A stretch of DNA of 12,883 bases from Pirellulales bacterium (GTDB taxonomy: Bacteria > Planctomycetota > Planctomycetia > Pirellulales > JALHLM01), in the NCBI GenBank assembly GCA_022844585.1, contig JALHLM010000126.1, forward strand, positions 1 to 12,883, given 5' to 3'. A model generated the notes under the pieces. The model saw nothing but the letters and a program-made list of their open reading frames with translations. It searched no databases and had not been told where the DNA came from. The translations under genes and the position numbers were made by a program. Below are positions 1 through 5,022 of this stretch, in pieces; within the stretch, counting starts at the first letter, position 1; the number at the start of each line of letters is the position of its first letter.

Positions 1-235
1 AGGCCACAGCATCGGGCAAGAAACCCACGGCAACGGCGCGAACATGGACAACCTGGAAACCCACGAGGAACGCCTGGTCCTGCCGCGGACCTGCTTCTCG
101 GTGGAGCCCGGCATCTACCTACCGGAATTCGGCGTCCGCAGCGAAGTGAATGTCTTCGTGGACGCCACCGGCAAAGTCCACGTCACCGGCGGCCCAGTCC
201 AGGAACGTGTCGTGGCGATCCTGGCGGAGTATTGA
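1..235 (+). CDS. M24-family metallopeptidase (Xaa-Pro aminopeptidase-like), C-terminal fragment
   Basis: Only the last 77 codons are present (reading frame opens at base 2), so the start and most of the pita-bread domain lie upstream of the window. The fragment begins with GHSIGQETHG, matching the metal-site 'GHGIG' histidine motif of M24 peptidases. Further on it has VEPGIYLPEFGVRSEVNV, matching the 'EPGIY-GVRIED' motif that supplies two glutamate metal ligands. Family knowledge: these are cytoplasmic dinuclear-metal enzymes that remove N-terminal residues preceding proline or split Xaa-Pro dipeptides. The second ligand region reads RSEV rather than the usual RIED, but the glutamate is kept. 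The protein ends in ILAEY and a TGA stop, as expected for an M24B protein lacking extra C-terminal domains. The subtype (PepP, PepQ or other) cannot be decided from this fragment. It converges on rpsR. Confidence 0.88.
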   Translation, partial: GHSIGQETHGNGANMDNLETHEERLVLPRTCFSVEPGIYLPEFGVRSEVNVFVDATGKVHVTGGPVQERVVAILAEY

Positions 236-256
236 GCATCGAGGGTGCGCCAAAAA

Positions 257-357
257 CACTAGCCCGACGCGCCAGCGAGGGGAGAGGGCGTCGTACGGAG
301 TACCCGGCCCTACTCTCATCGACCCCTTCGCCCCCTCGCTTGCGCGTCGGGCTAGTG
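257..357. repeat. Intergenic inverted repeat (planctomycete-type palindrome)
   Basis: Left arm 257-282 and right arm 332-357 are 26-nt inverted repeats with one mismatch (base 341); the arms carry the core ctagcccgacgcg. About 49 nt separate them. The element lies in the 152-bp spacer between the convergent M24 peptidase and rpsR genes, where it could act as a bidirectional transcription end. Its translations give the phantom peptides 'SPTRQRGE' and 'SLARRASE', which I recall from spurious annotated proteins in several planctomycete genomes. No T-tract follows either arm, so it is not a classical rho-independent terminator. Confidence 0.8.
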
Positions 358-387
358 AGACGATGAATAAGCACGAGCTATCGATTT

Positions 388-660
388 CTAGTCGCCCACG
401 TACGGCATCAGGGCCATGAACCGGGCCCGCTTGACGGCCTTGGTGACCGCGTGCTGGCTGGCGGCGGTGCAACCGCTCTTGCGGCGGGCCAACAGCTTGC
501 CCTGGCGGCTGGTGAGCTTGGAGAGCAGCTCCAAGTCCTTATAGTCCACGTACATCGGACGCGGACGCTGGCCGTCGACGAAGACCGGGTCCTTCTTCTT
601 CGTGCGGATCGTGGACTTCGAACGCTTCTTCGGCGGACCAGACTGCTGACGGGGACGCAT
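388..660 (-). CDS. rpsR: 30S ribosomal protein bS18
   Basis: The 90-aa product is a full-length bS18, which binds the 30S platform next to bS6 and contacts 16S rRNA. A basic N-terminal tail (RPRQQSGPPKKRSKS, residues 2-16) is followed by the family hallmarks: VDYKDLELLSKL (about residues 38-49), RQGKLLARRKSGC, and the C-terminal helix KAVKRARFMALMPYV. A typical bS18 has 70-90 residues. The ATG at 660 has a weak GAGG Shine-Dalgarno-like sequence about 6 nt upstream; a good sigma70-like promoter lies at 734-762. In many bacteria rpsR sits with rpsF, ssb and rplI, but here it has no ribosomal-protein neighbour. Upstream is the small-membrane-protein cluster on the same strand; downstream is the convergent peptidase. 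Assignment by sequence motif is secure. Confidence 0.97.
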   Translation of the reverse strand: MRPRQQSGPPKKRSKSTIRTKKKDPVFVDGQRPRPMYVDYKDLELLSKLTSRQGKLLARRKSGCTAASQHAVTKAVKRARFMALMPYVGD

Positions 661-733
661 ACGGCCTCGGACTGCTCAAAAAAATACGGCTGAACCAGAC
701 CACCGCCCACTGCGGAGACCCGGAGAGTCCCAT

Positions 734-762
734 AGCCTAGCAAACAGGCCGGGGCGCGTCAA
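734..762 (-). promoter_or_regulatory. Putative sigma70-type promoter of rpsR
   Basis: Read on the minus strand: TTGACG (762-757), a 17-nt spacer, then TAGGCT (739-734). The -35 matches consensus at 5 of 6 positions; the -10 keeps the key T, A and final T. Predicted transcription starts near 727, giving a leader of roughly 67 nt before the rpsR ATG. It gives rpsR its own expression, independent of the cluster upstream. Inferred from sequence only. Confidence 0.5.
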
Positions 763-816
763 AGGTGGCGTGGAACGGGAAATGTCCTAACTGTGTGTTG
801 CTGGAAGCGATACAAC

Positions 817-1143
817 TTAAGGCGATGGCGCAACGGTCCACTTCGCAAGACGTTCATTCGTTACCAGCAGGCCGACCTGAACATCTCCACGCTCATTGCG
901 GTAGAACCACCATTCGTATCCCTGTCCGGTAAGATCGTGACCATCCCAATCCCCGGTGAGCGAACCCTTTTCTTCTGGCGATCCCAATACCCCCTCTATT
1001 TCCTCGGGGTTCATTCCGACGCGAAGCCTGTAAACCTCATCCCTTGGGACGAAGGGGCGACTCCACCGGTATGCCATTGCAATCACCGCGCATTTCGCCA
1101 CGACCACGAGCAGCGTGCGGAGGGTAAATTGCGGACGGGCCAT
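817..1143 (-). CDS. Small membrane-anchored protein with BamE/SmpA-like motif
   Basis: This 108-aa protein starts MARPQFTLRTLLVVVAKCAVIAMAY: a short basic N-terminus, then one hydrophobic segment (about residues 10-25) that should act as an uncleaved anchor. The 'FTLRTLL' opening resembles an N-terminal signature common in planctomycete hypothetical proteins. The rest (about 38-105) contains RVGMNPEEIEGVLGSPEE followed by an aromatic strand EWWFYRNERGDVQVGLLV. This resembles the SmpA/OmlA (BamE) layout 'GMt.eqV..lLG.P ... W.Y', a small fold in which the helix pair precedes a beta-sheet. A BamE role in outer-membrane protein assembly is not implied: there is no lipobox, and such domains occur widely in unrelated small proteins. 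It is the last gene of a same-strand cluster, 115 nt after the preceding small gene and 156 nt before rpsR. No clear Shine-Dalgarno was seen. Confidence 0.72.
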   Translation of the reverse strand: MARPQFTLRTLLVVVAKCAVIAMAYRWSRPFVPRDEVYRLRVGMNPEEIEGVLGSPEEKGSLTGDWDGHDLTGQGYEWWFYRNERGDVQVGLLVTNERLAKWTVAPSP

Positions 1144-1258
1144 CCCCTGAGTCTAGCAGGCGGTGGGGTGGCCAACTACTTTTCAGGGCGGCGGGAAAGT
1201 AAACCACTAGCGTTTGCGCGATGGAGGCCCGCGGCGCCCGGCTTTGAAACCAGCGGTC

Positions 1259-1429
1259 TCAAATGAAACGAGCGACGACGGACGCCAAGACATAGAGTAT
1301 GGCGCAAACCGCCATCATGACTGCCGTCGTATACGCCACGTCCCGATAGTTCAGCCGCGAGGGCGGCGCGAATGGAGTTTCATCGCGATGCGAATGACTC
1401 TGCGACGATCTATACGGGTTGTCGTCCAT
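1259..1429 (-). CDS. 56-aa membrane protein with MDDNPY N-terminus
   Basis: A 57-codon reading frame starts at the ATG at 1429 and stops at TGA 1261-1259. It opens MDDNPYRSSQSHSH, has a polar stretch to about residue 31 (APPSRLNYRD), then one hydrophobic helix (about 34-54, TTAVMMAVCAILYVLASVV) ending in RFI. It is accepted as real because its start matches two larger neighbours (starts at 1809 and 2379) down to the DNA: gggttgtcgtccat on the plus strand is identical in all three. The predicted topology is a single-pass anchor with the MDDNPY end cytosolic or signal-like; this is inference. No Shine-Dalgarno is visible upstream. It lies 47 nt after the preceding gene, so it is probably co-transcribed. 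Function unknown. Confidence 0.66.
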   Translation of the reverse strand: MDDNPYRSSQSHSHRDETPFAPPSRLNYRDVAYTTAVMMAVCAILYVLASVVARFI

Positions 1430-1476
1430 TGAAAGAATTTGCCGAATGGGGACGCCAAGAAACTAGGCAGCGCAAT

Positions 1477-1809
1477 TCAAATCAAGCCAACGACGATGAT
1501 GACAAAGGGCGCAAGCCCGATGGCCATCCAAATCAGACAAGCCGTTAGTCGGCCCTTCCACCAGGCCCGGGCGGACATGAGCCAAACCGCGCCCCAAGCC
1601 GCATAAATGCAGCCAAAGGGGAGCGATTGATATCTGTTTGCCGGAGCGGCCAGAATCGCACCTCCGACCGCACCGAAGATAACCACCGAAAACATGACGC
1701 CAGCCAGGAGGAGCGCAAACCATCCGGGCGCGTCTTGGACAAAGGGCCGTCGCGGCGCGTCGTTTAGACCGCTCATTGCCAACGGCGACTTGTATGGGTT
1801 GTCGTCCAT
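1477..1809 (-). CDS. MDDNPY-family small membrane protein (110 aa)
   Basis: The protein begins MDDNPYKSPLAMSGLND, an NPYxSP-type N-terminal motif seen in many planctomycete hypothetical membrane proteins. A short polar region (to about residue 28) is followed by three hydrophobic segments: about 30-54 (WFALLLAGVMFSVVIFGAV), 62-82 (LPFGCIYAAWGAVWLMSA) and 88-110 (LTACLIWMAIGLAPFVIIVV). An RAWWKGR basic loop lies between the last two. No catalytic motif is visible, so the function is unknown. The start codon directly abuts the TAG stop of the preceding gene (TAG at 1812-1810, ATG at 1809), which suggests translational coupling; there is no strong Shine-Dalgarno of its own (a weak GGAAG lies 11 nt upstream). 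It is the central member of a three-copy MDDNPY set in the cluster. Confidence 0.75.
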   Translation of the reverse strand: MDDNPYKSPLAMSGLNDAPRRPFVQDAPGWFALLLAGVMFSVVIFGAVGGAILAAPANRYQSLPFGCIYAAWGAVWLMSARAWWKGRLTACLIWMAIGLAPFVIIVVGLI

Positions 1810-2088
1810 CTATTTTTCGACTTCCACGAGCCGTTTCACGGGTCGACGTCGCCATAGCGCGACGCAGCCGCTGAGAAGCCATCCAATAAGAGCGAAGACC
1901 CCCGCGCCGAGCGGCGTGCCCACCGCGATCACGAATACGGCCACAGCCATCGTCATCCCACATGCGCCCGTGCCTGGCGGTGTCGGATGGAGCGCCCTAT
2001 AGACGATCTCGTGTCCGGCCAAGTAGGCGCCGAACAGGAACGGAATGCCTCCCCCGACGATGCCGCAAATAATGGCCGACCATTTCAT
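1810..2088 (-). CDS. Small polytopic membrane protein (92 aa), unknown function
   Basis: The 92-aa product is largely hydrophobic: MKWSAIICGIVGGGIPFLFGAYLAG (about residues 3-25) forms one helix, and MTMAVAVFVIAVGTPLGAGVFALIGWLLSGCVALW (about 45-79) is long enough for one or two more. It ends in a basic tail RRRPVKRLVEVEK, expected to stay in the cytoplasm. A short Pro/Gly-containing loop (HPTPPGTGACG, about 34-44) joins the segments. It lacks the MDDNPY start of its neighbours. Its stop codon is immediately followed by the start of the 110-aa protein with no spacer, strong evidence for an operon. It starts 75 nt after the 71-aa gene. The family is not recognised; the size, gene packing and membrane pattern support it being real. 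Confidence 0.66.
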   Translation of the reverse strand: MKWSAIICGIVGGGIPFLFGAYLAGHEIVYRALHPTPPGTGACGMTMAVAVFVIAVGTPLGAGVFALIGWLLSGCVALWRRRPVKRLVEVEK

Positions 2089-2163
2089 GGCGTCGCACTG
2101 CCTGCGGAGTGTCTACCAGCGGGTGATGTGGACACGCGAAATCATCTGTCGGAGTGCAGCCCC

Positions 2164-2379
2164 TCACGGCGGCGTTGCACCATCGCTCGGAAGATTCCTG
2201 TCGACAGGCCAACGTCGATACATGGAACCTGAGTCCGCCTCCTCGGCGGTTTGAAACGCGGGAAGGGCCAGCGCCGCCAGCAGCGCAACTGCCGCGAGCG
2301 CAAACAGAAACCATCGCAGGCCCGGCACGACACGCCGGCTGCCGGCGGTCTTCGGCGATTGGTACGGGTTGTCGTCCAT
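2164..2379 (-). CDS. 71-aa single-pass MDDNPY-family protein
   Basis: The start chosen is the ATG at 2379. Longer in-frame extension to 2526 would read through the terminator hairpin at 2407-2431, and MDDNPYQSPKTAG at this ATG matches the other two family members. The protein has a basic segment (SRRVVPGLRW), one hydrophobic helix (about residues 23-41, WFLFALAAVALLAALALPAF), then a polar tail with acidic and basic parts (AEEADSGSMYRRWPVDRNLP). No enzymatic motif is visible. It is the first gene of the minus-strand cluster. A TACAAT box ends 7 nt before the start codon, so a leaderless or nearly leaderless transcript is possible; there is no proper Shine-Dalgarno (AAGG is too close). Function unknown. 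Confidence 0.6.
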   Translation of the reverse strand: MDDNPYQSPKTAGSRRVVPGLRWFLFALAAVALLAALALPAFQTAEEADSGSMYRRWPVDRNLPSDGATPP

Positions 2380-2386
2380 ACCTTGG

Positions 2387-2392
2387 ATTGTA
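2387..2392 (-). promoter_or_regulatory. Candidate -10 box for the small membrane protein cluster
   Basis: TACAAT on the minus strand (2392-2387) matches the -10 consensus at 5 of 6 positions and lies just downstream of a terminator, as expected for a new transcription unit. No convincing -35 is found 16-18 nt upstream. The predicted start would fall at or next to the ATG at 2379. Confidence 0.3.
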
Positions 2393-2406
2393 CGCAACAG
2401 CGCATG

Positions 2407-2431
2407 AAAAAGCCGCCCAGACGGGCGGCTT
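2407..2431 (-). terminator. Rho-independent terminator
   Basis: On the minus strand AAGCCGCCC-GTCT-GGGCGGCTT is a perfect 9-bp GC-rich stem with a 4-nt loop, ending in a run of five T (2411-2407). The plus-strand orientation lacks a T-tract, so it acts in the minus direction. It should end transcripts of the two secreted-protein genes (3513 to 2568), although 137 nt and a palindrome intervene, and it insulates the MDDNPY cluster downstream. Confidence 0.85.
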
Positions 2432-2446
2432 GAACTGTGAGCTCTG

Positions 2447-2547
2447 TTGTGGCACGGTCTCCCGACGGTGCCACGATTGGCTTTGTTGTGCGCGGAATGG
2501 GAGACCTTCGGTCGGGCCAGTGACACGGTCGGGAGACCGTCTCACAA
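2447..2547. repeat. Intergenic inverted repeat around ggtctcccgac
   Basis: Arms 2447-2466 and 2528-2547 are inverted repeats matching at 18 of 20 positions, sharing acggtctcccgac / gtcgggagaccgt. The right arm's gggagacc recurs in the interior near 2509-2516, and short self-pairing (ggcac/gtgcc) flanks the left arm. It sits 3' of the 121-aa secreted-protein gene and before the terminator. The layout is REP-like, not that of a transposon: there is no ORF inside and no obvious target duplication. Confidence 0.65.
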
Positions 2548-2567
2548 CTTGCTCGCCAATCGCCCGC

Positions 2568-2933
2568 TCATTTCACCTGCCACTCGGTGCGGCGGCCGTG
2601 CGGGTTTTGCGAACGCGAGTAGGTCGTGTTCCGTCCGGCGCCGAACCAGCCGTATGGGTAGCGCGGGGCGTAGCTCCATTGGATCTGCCAGCCGCCGTTG
2701 CTGTCGTAAACGCCGTCGTCGTAGGGGCGCTCGCGCATCTTTTGCCGCGGCACGTTCCAAGGGCCTGTGCCTTGAGGGGCGATCACCACGTAGCCGGTCG
2801 AGTCCGGCACGAACGGGACGATGTCATGGCCATAGCGGCCATAGGTGTGATTCTCGGCCGAGGCGTTGGCGGTCAGTAGGCCAACGCTCAGAACCGTGCC
2901 GACGGCGCAGGCGCGCCAGAGCGACTGAAACAT
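2568..2933 (-). CDS. Small secreted protein (121 aa), unknown function
   Basis: The ATG at 2933 has an excellent Shine-Dalgarno, AAGGAG, 7 nt upstream (2946-2941). The N-terminus MFQSLWRACAVGTVLSVGLLTANASA is a typical Sec signal peptide with probable cleavage after residue 26 (ASA|EN). The mature part of about 95 residues is rich in Tyr, Gly, Arg and Trp, with GRYGHDIVPFVPDSTGYVVIAPQG and a C-terminal GGWQIQWSYAPRYPYGWFG segment. There are no cysteines in the mature region and no recognisable domain. It starts 49 nt after the stop of the Tyr/Pro-rich secreted-protein gene on the same strand, so the two are probably one operon. An envelope or extracellular role is inferred; no specific function can be given. 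Confidence 0.75.
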   Translation of the reverse strand: MFQSLWRACAVGTVLSVGLLTANASAENHTYGRYGHDIVPFVPDSTGYVVIAPQGTGPWNVPRQKMRERPYDDGVYDSNGGWQIQWSYAPRYPYGWFGAGRNTTYSRSQNPHGRRTEWQVK

Positions 2934-2940
2934 GGTGGGA

Positions 2941-2946
2941 CTCCTT
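2941..2946 (-). promoter_or_regulatory. Ribosome binding site for the 121-aa secreted protein
   Basis: AAGGAG on the minus strand, 7 nt before the ATG at 2933. It fixes that start and marks the gene as real despite its unrecognised product. Confidence 0.8.
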
Positions 2947-2982
2947 CACACCAGCGAGGGCGGGGGAGATGCAGGGGTGGGG

Positions 2983-3513
2983 CTACCAATAATAGCACTC
3001 GCCGGACGCCGAGGCGGCCGGAACCGCCGGAAATCCTCGACCAACATCGACGGGCGAGATCATCGCCGCCGGACCAAACGGCGCAATCGGACTTCGCCAG
3101 GCGCAATCGAGCCGATCGAAGGGGGCCGGCCCCACTTCCGCGATCCGCCAGGAGTTCGGCCAGTGATAAGGCCCGTAGGCGGAATACGGCCCATAGCCGC
3201 CGAACCAGGGCGAGAACCCGTAGCGGTATCCGTAAGGCCCAAAGCGCCAGCCGCCATAATAGCCCGGGTAGTACGGCCAGACGGCGGGGCGGTTGTAGTA
3301 CGGCGTATACGGATCCCAACTGCGGCGAGACGCGGCGTAACTGGGCGGCTCGCGGTAGTCGTATACGGCGCGCGAGGTCGGTTCGTAGGGGCTGTAACGC
3401 CGGGAGACGTCGGCGGGGCCGTAGTTCCTGGACTGCGCCAACGCGGCGCGCGACGCCAGCGCGCAGGCCAGCAAGACGAAAACGGCGATCAACCCGCGGT
3501 GCGACGAACGCAT
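2983..3513 (-). CDS. Tyr/Pro/Gly-rich secreted protein (176 aa)
   Basis: The N-terminus MRSSHRGLIAVFVLLACALASRAALA is a clear Sec signal peptide with probable cleavage at ALA|QS after residue 26. The mature chain is strongly biased: a middle section (about 66-118) is a low-complexity run of Tyr, Pro, Gly, Trp and Phe with motifs such as YYPGYYGG, FGPYGYRYG and GGYGPYSAYGPY. A less repetitive C-terminal part follows (RIAEVGPAPFDRLDC...), with two cysteines, the last in ECYYW at the end. Such composition is typical of structural or matrix-associated exported proteins, but no family is recognised. A sigma70-like promoter lies at 3544-3573; the Shine-Dalgarno is weak. It is the first gene of a likely two-gene unit with the 121-aa secreted protein, and divergent from the uronate isomerase-like gene. 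Confidence 0.75.
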   Translation of the reverse strand: MRSSHRGLIAVFVLLACALASRAALAQSRNYGPADVSRRYSPYEPTSRAVYDYREPPSYAASRRSWDPYTPYYNRPAVWPYYPGYYGGWRFGPYGYRYGFSPWFGGYGPYSAYGPYHWPNSWRIAEVGPAPFDRLDCAWRSPIAPFGPAAMISPVDVGRGFPAVPAASASGECYYW

Positions 3514-3543
3514 AGCTCTTGGAGGCTCCCAAACCTATCCTTC

Positions 3544-3573
3544 ATGCTAGGCAGGTCGAACGCGGCCGGTCAA
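3544..3573 (-). promoter_or_regulatory. Putative sigma70-type promoter of the secreted-protein pair
   Basis: Minus strand: TTGACC (3573-3568), an 18-nt spacer, TAGCAT (3549-3544). The -35 matches 5 of 6 and the -10 4 of 6 consensus bases. The predicted start near 3537 gives a leader of about 24 nt to the ATG at 3513. It lies in the 98-bp divergent spacer before the uronate isomerase-like gene. Confidence 0.5.
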
Positions 3574-3599
3574 GTTTTTCGCGGTTGGTCCCATGGCGG

Positions 3600-3605
3600 A
3601 AGGAG
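3600..3605 (+). promoter_or_regulatory. Ribosome binding site deciding the start of the UxaC-like gene
   Basis: AAGGAG lies 6 nt before the ATG at 3612. It favours that start over the in-frame ATG at 3519, which lacks such a site, would add 31 non-conserved residues, and would consume nearly the whole divergent promoter region. Confidence 0.85.
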
Positions 3606-3611
3606 CGAGCG

Positions 3612-4901
3612 ATGTCCCAGGAACTACGGAACCGTCTGTTCCAGGAAATGAACGGCTGGACGCTGGTCGATCCCCATACGCACATCAATCCCCATGCTCC
3701 GGCCGCGAAGACGTTGGCCGATATCATGGGCTACCACTACTACACGGAACTCGCCCATTCCGCCGGGCTGAGCCGCGAAACCATCGAGGAACCGGGGCTC
3801 GATCCGCGCGAAAAAGTCGGCCGCCTCGTCGCGAACCTGGCGCCGATTGAAAACACGGTGCAATACAGTTGGCTGATCGAAATCGCCCGCACATTCTTCG
3901 GCTTCGACGATGAGCGTTTGACTCCCGGCAATTGGGAAGCGCTCTACGACAACTCGGCGAAACAAATGAGCCAGCCCGGCTGGTCCGATGAAGTGCTCCG
4001 CCGCTCCAGGTTGTCAGGCGTGTTCCTGACCAACGACTTCGACGATCCGCTCACCGGGTTCGATACGCGCCGCTACATCCCCTGCCTGCGCACGGATGAT
4101 CTCGTGTTCCACCTCGCCAAGACGGCGGTGCGCGAGCGATTGCAGAAGGCGACCAACATCTCCGTCGGTAGCGCCTCCGATGTGCGCCGCGCGATCGGAC
4201 ACTTGTTCCAGCACTTCACCAAAAATAACGCGCGCGCCTGTGCGATCTCGTTGCCGCCTGACTTCGCGCCGGCGCCAATCGATGCCACCACCGCCGATCG
4301 CGCCCTGGCGGCGCTGTGGCGCGGCAACCCCAGCGCCGATGAACAGCGCGCGGCATCGCGATTCGTGTTCTGGACGTTGGCCGAAATGTGCGTCGAGCAT
4401 CGGCTGCCGTTCGACCTGATGATCGGCGTCAACCGCGCCGTCTATCCCAGTGGCGTCTATCAGGGTCAGGACCTGTACGACAGCCGCGTGTCGCTGATTC
4501 AATATCGCGAGCTGTTCAACGCCTTCCCCAGCGTGACGTTCCCGATTTCGGTACTGGCCAGCGTGACGAATCAGGAACTGGCCAGCTACAGTTGGATCTT
4601 CCCGAACGTCGTCACCAACGGCCACTGGTGGTACTCGAACACGCCGACGTTCATCGAGCACGACCTCGGCGCGCGACTCGAAGCAGTGCCGGCGACGAAA
4701 CAGATCGGCTACTACAGCGACATGTACAAACTGGAATTCGCCCTGCCGAAATTCGCGATGTACAAGCGCTGCCTGGCGAAAGTGCTGGCCGAGCGCTACA
4801 TCATCGACCGCGGCTGGAGCGAAACGCGTGCGATCGACCTGGCGCGGCTGGTGCTGCGGGACAACACGACGGCGATCTTCGGCGTGGCGGCGGAGGGCTA
4901 A
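3612..4901 (+). CDS. Uronate isomerase (UxaC)-like amidohydrolase-fold protein, divergent
   Basis: The 429-aa product resembles the glucuronate/uronate isomerase family (amidohydrolase fold, usually about 470 aa). That family interconverts D-glucuronate and D-fructuronate, or galacturonate and tagaturonate, in the cytoplasm. Alignable landmarks: VDPHTHINPH (residues 19-28) with metal-binding H22 and H24, equivalent to 'DYHCHL' of E. coli UxaC; GYHYYTEL (40-47) for 'GDHYKWR'; FLTNDFDDPL (138-147) for 'VGTTDDPID'; HWWYSN (338-343) for 'GWWFND'; IGYYSDMYKLEF (365-376) for 'VGMLTDSRSF'; and a C-terminal DNTTAIFG for 'NNAQRYF'. Several substrate-contact positions differ (the KWR and DSR motifs are lost), so the substrate may not be a standard hexuronate. 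No other hexuronate genes are nearby. The start is set by the AAGGAG site. It begins 98 nt from the divergent secreted-protein gene and ends 9 nt before an 81-bp palindrome. Confidence 0.82.
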   Translation: MSQELRNRLFQEMNGWTLVDPHTHINPHAPAAKTLADIMGYHYYTELAHSAGLSRETIEEPGLDPREKVGRLVANLAPIENTVQYSWLIEIARTFFGFDDERLTPGNWEALYDNSAKQMSQPGWSDEVLRRSRLSGVFLTNDFDDPLTGFDTRRYIPCLRTDDLVFHLAKTAVRERLQKATNISVGSASDVRRAIGHLFQHFTKNNARACAISLPPDFAPAPIDATTADRALAALWRGNPSADEQRAASRFVFWTLAEMCVEHRLPFDLMIGVNRAVYPSGVYQGQDLYDSRVSLIQYRELFNAFPSVTFPISVLASVTNQELASYSWIFPNVVTNGHWWYSNTPTFIEHDLGARLEAVPATKQIGYYSDMYKLEFALPKFAMYKRCLAKVLAERYIIDRGWSETRAIDLARLVLRDNTTAIFGVAAEG

Positions 4902-4910
4902 CGAATCATA

Positions 4911-4991
4911 GAGCCGGAAGCGTAAGCGTCCGGAGCGCGCCGGCATCCAGCGTCGTCTACAGCGCGCTCCGGGCGCTCACGCTTCCGGCTC
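4911..4991. repeat. 81-bp intergenic palindrome, copy 1
   Basis: Left arm 4911-4940 and right arm 4962-4991 are 30-nt inverted repeats with two mismatches (28 of 30), bounded by gagccgg / ccggctc and containing ggagcgcgc. The 21-nt loop reads cggcatccagcgtcgtctaca. It begins 9 nt after the stop of the UxaC-like gene. It matches copy 2 (6148-6228) in length and arms, but the loop is in the opposite orientation. It is probably a REP-type element with many genomic copies; it could also act as a transcription end or mRNA 3' stabiliser. Confidence 0.85.
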
Positions 4992-5022
4992 CAAGGCTAG
5001 AAATCAGCAACAGCGGACTGCC

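Noticed and set aside
119..472. Short frames on both strands around 119-472 giving 'LARRASE' peptides
   Set aside because: They translate the intergenic palindrome and overlap the M24 and rpsR genes; such peptides are known-looking annotation artefacts.
678..700. Run of seven U in the rpsR leader as a possible attenuator
   Set aside because: The sequence before it can form only a 3-bp or otherwise weak stem, so a terminator hairpin is not supported.
2997..3532. Alternative frames across the Tyr/Pro-rich gene (Arg/Leu-rich or Gly/Arg-rich)
   Set aside because: The frame with a clear signal peptide (2983-3513) is preferred; the others have no signal, no ribosome site and Arg-rich shadow composition.
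4014..4946. Minus-strand 310-codon open frame
   Set aside because: Antisense shadow of the UxaC-like gene; it also begins inside the 81-bp palindrome.
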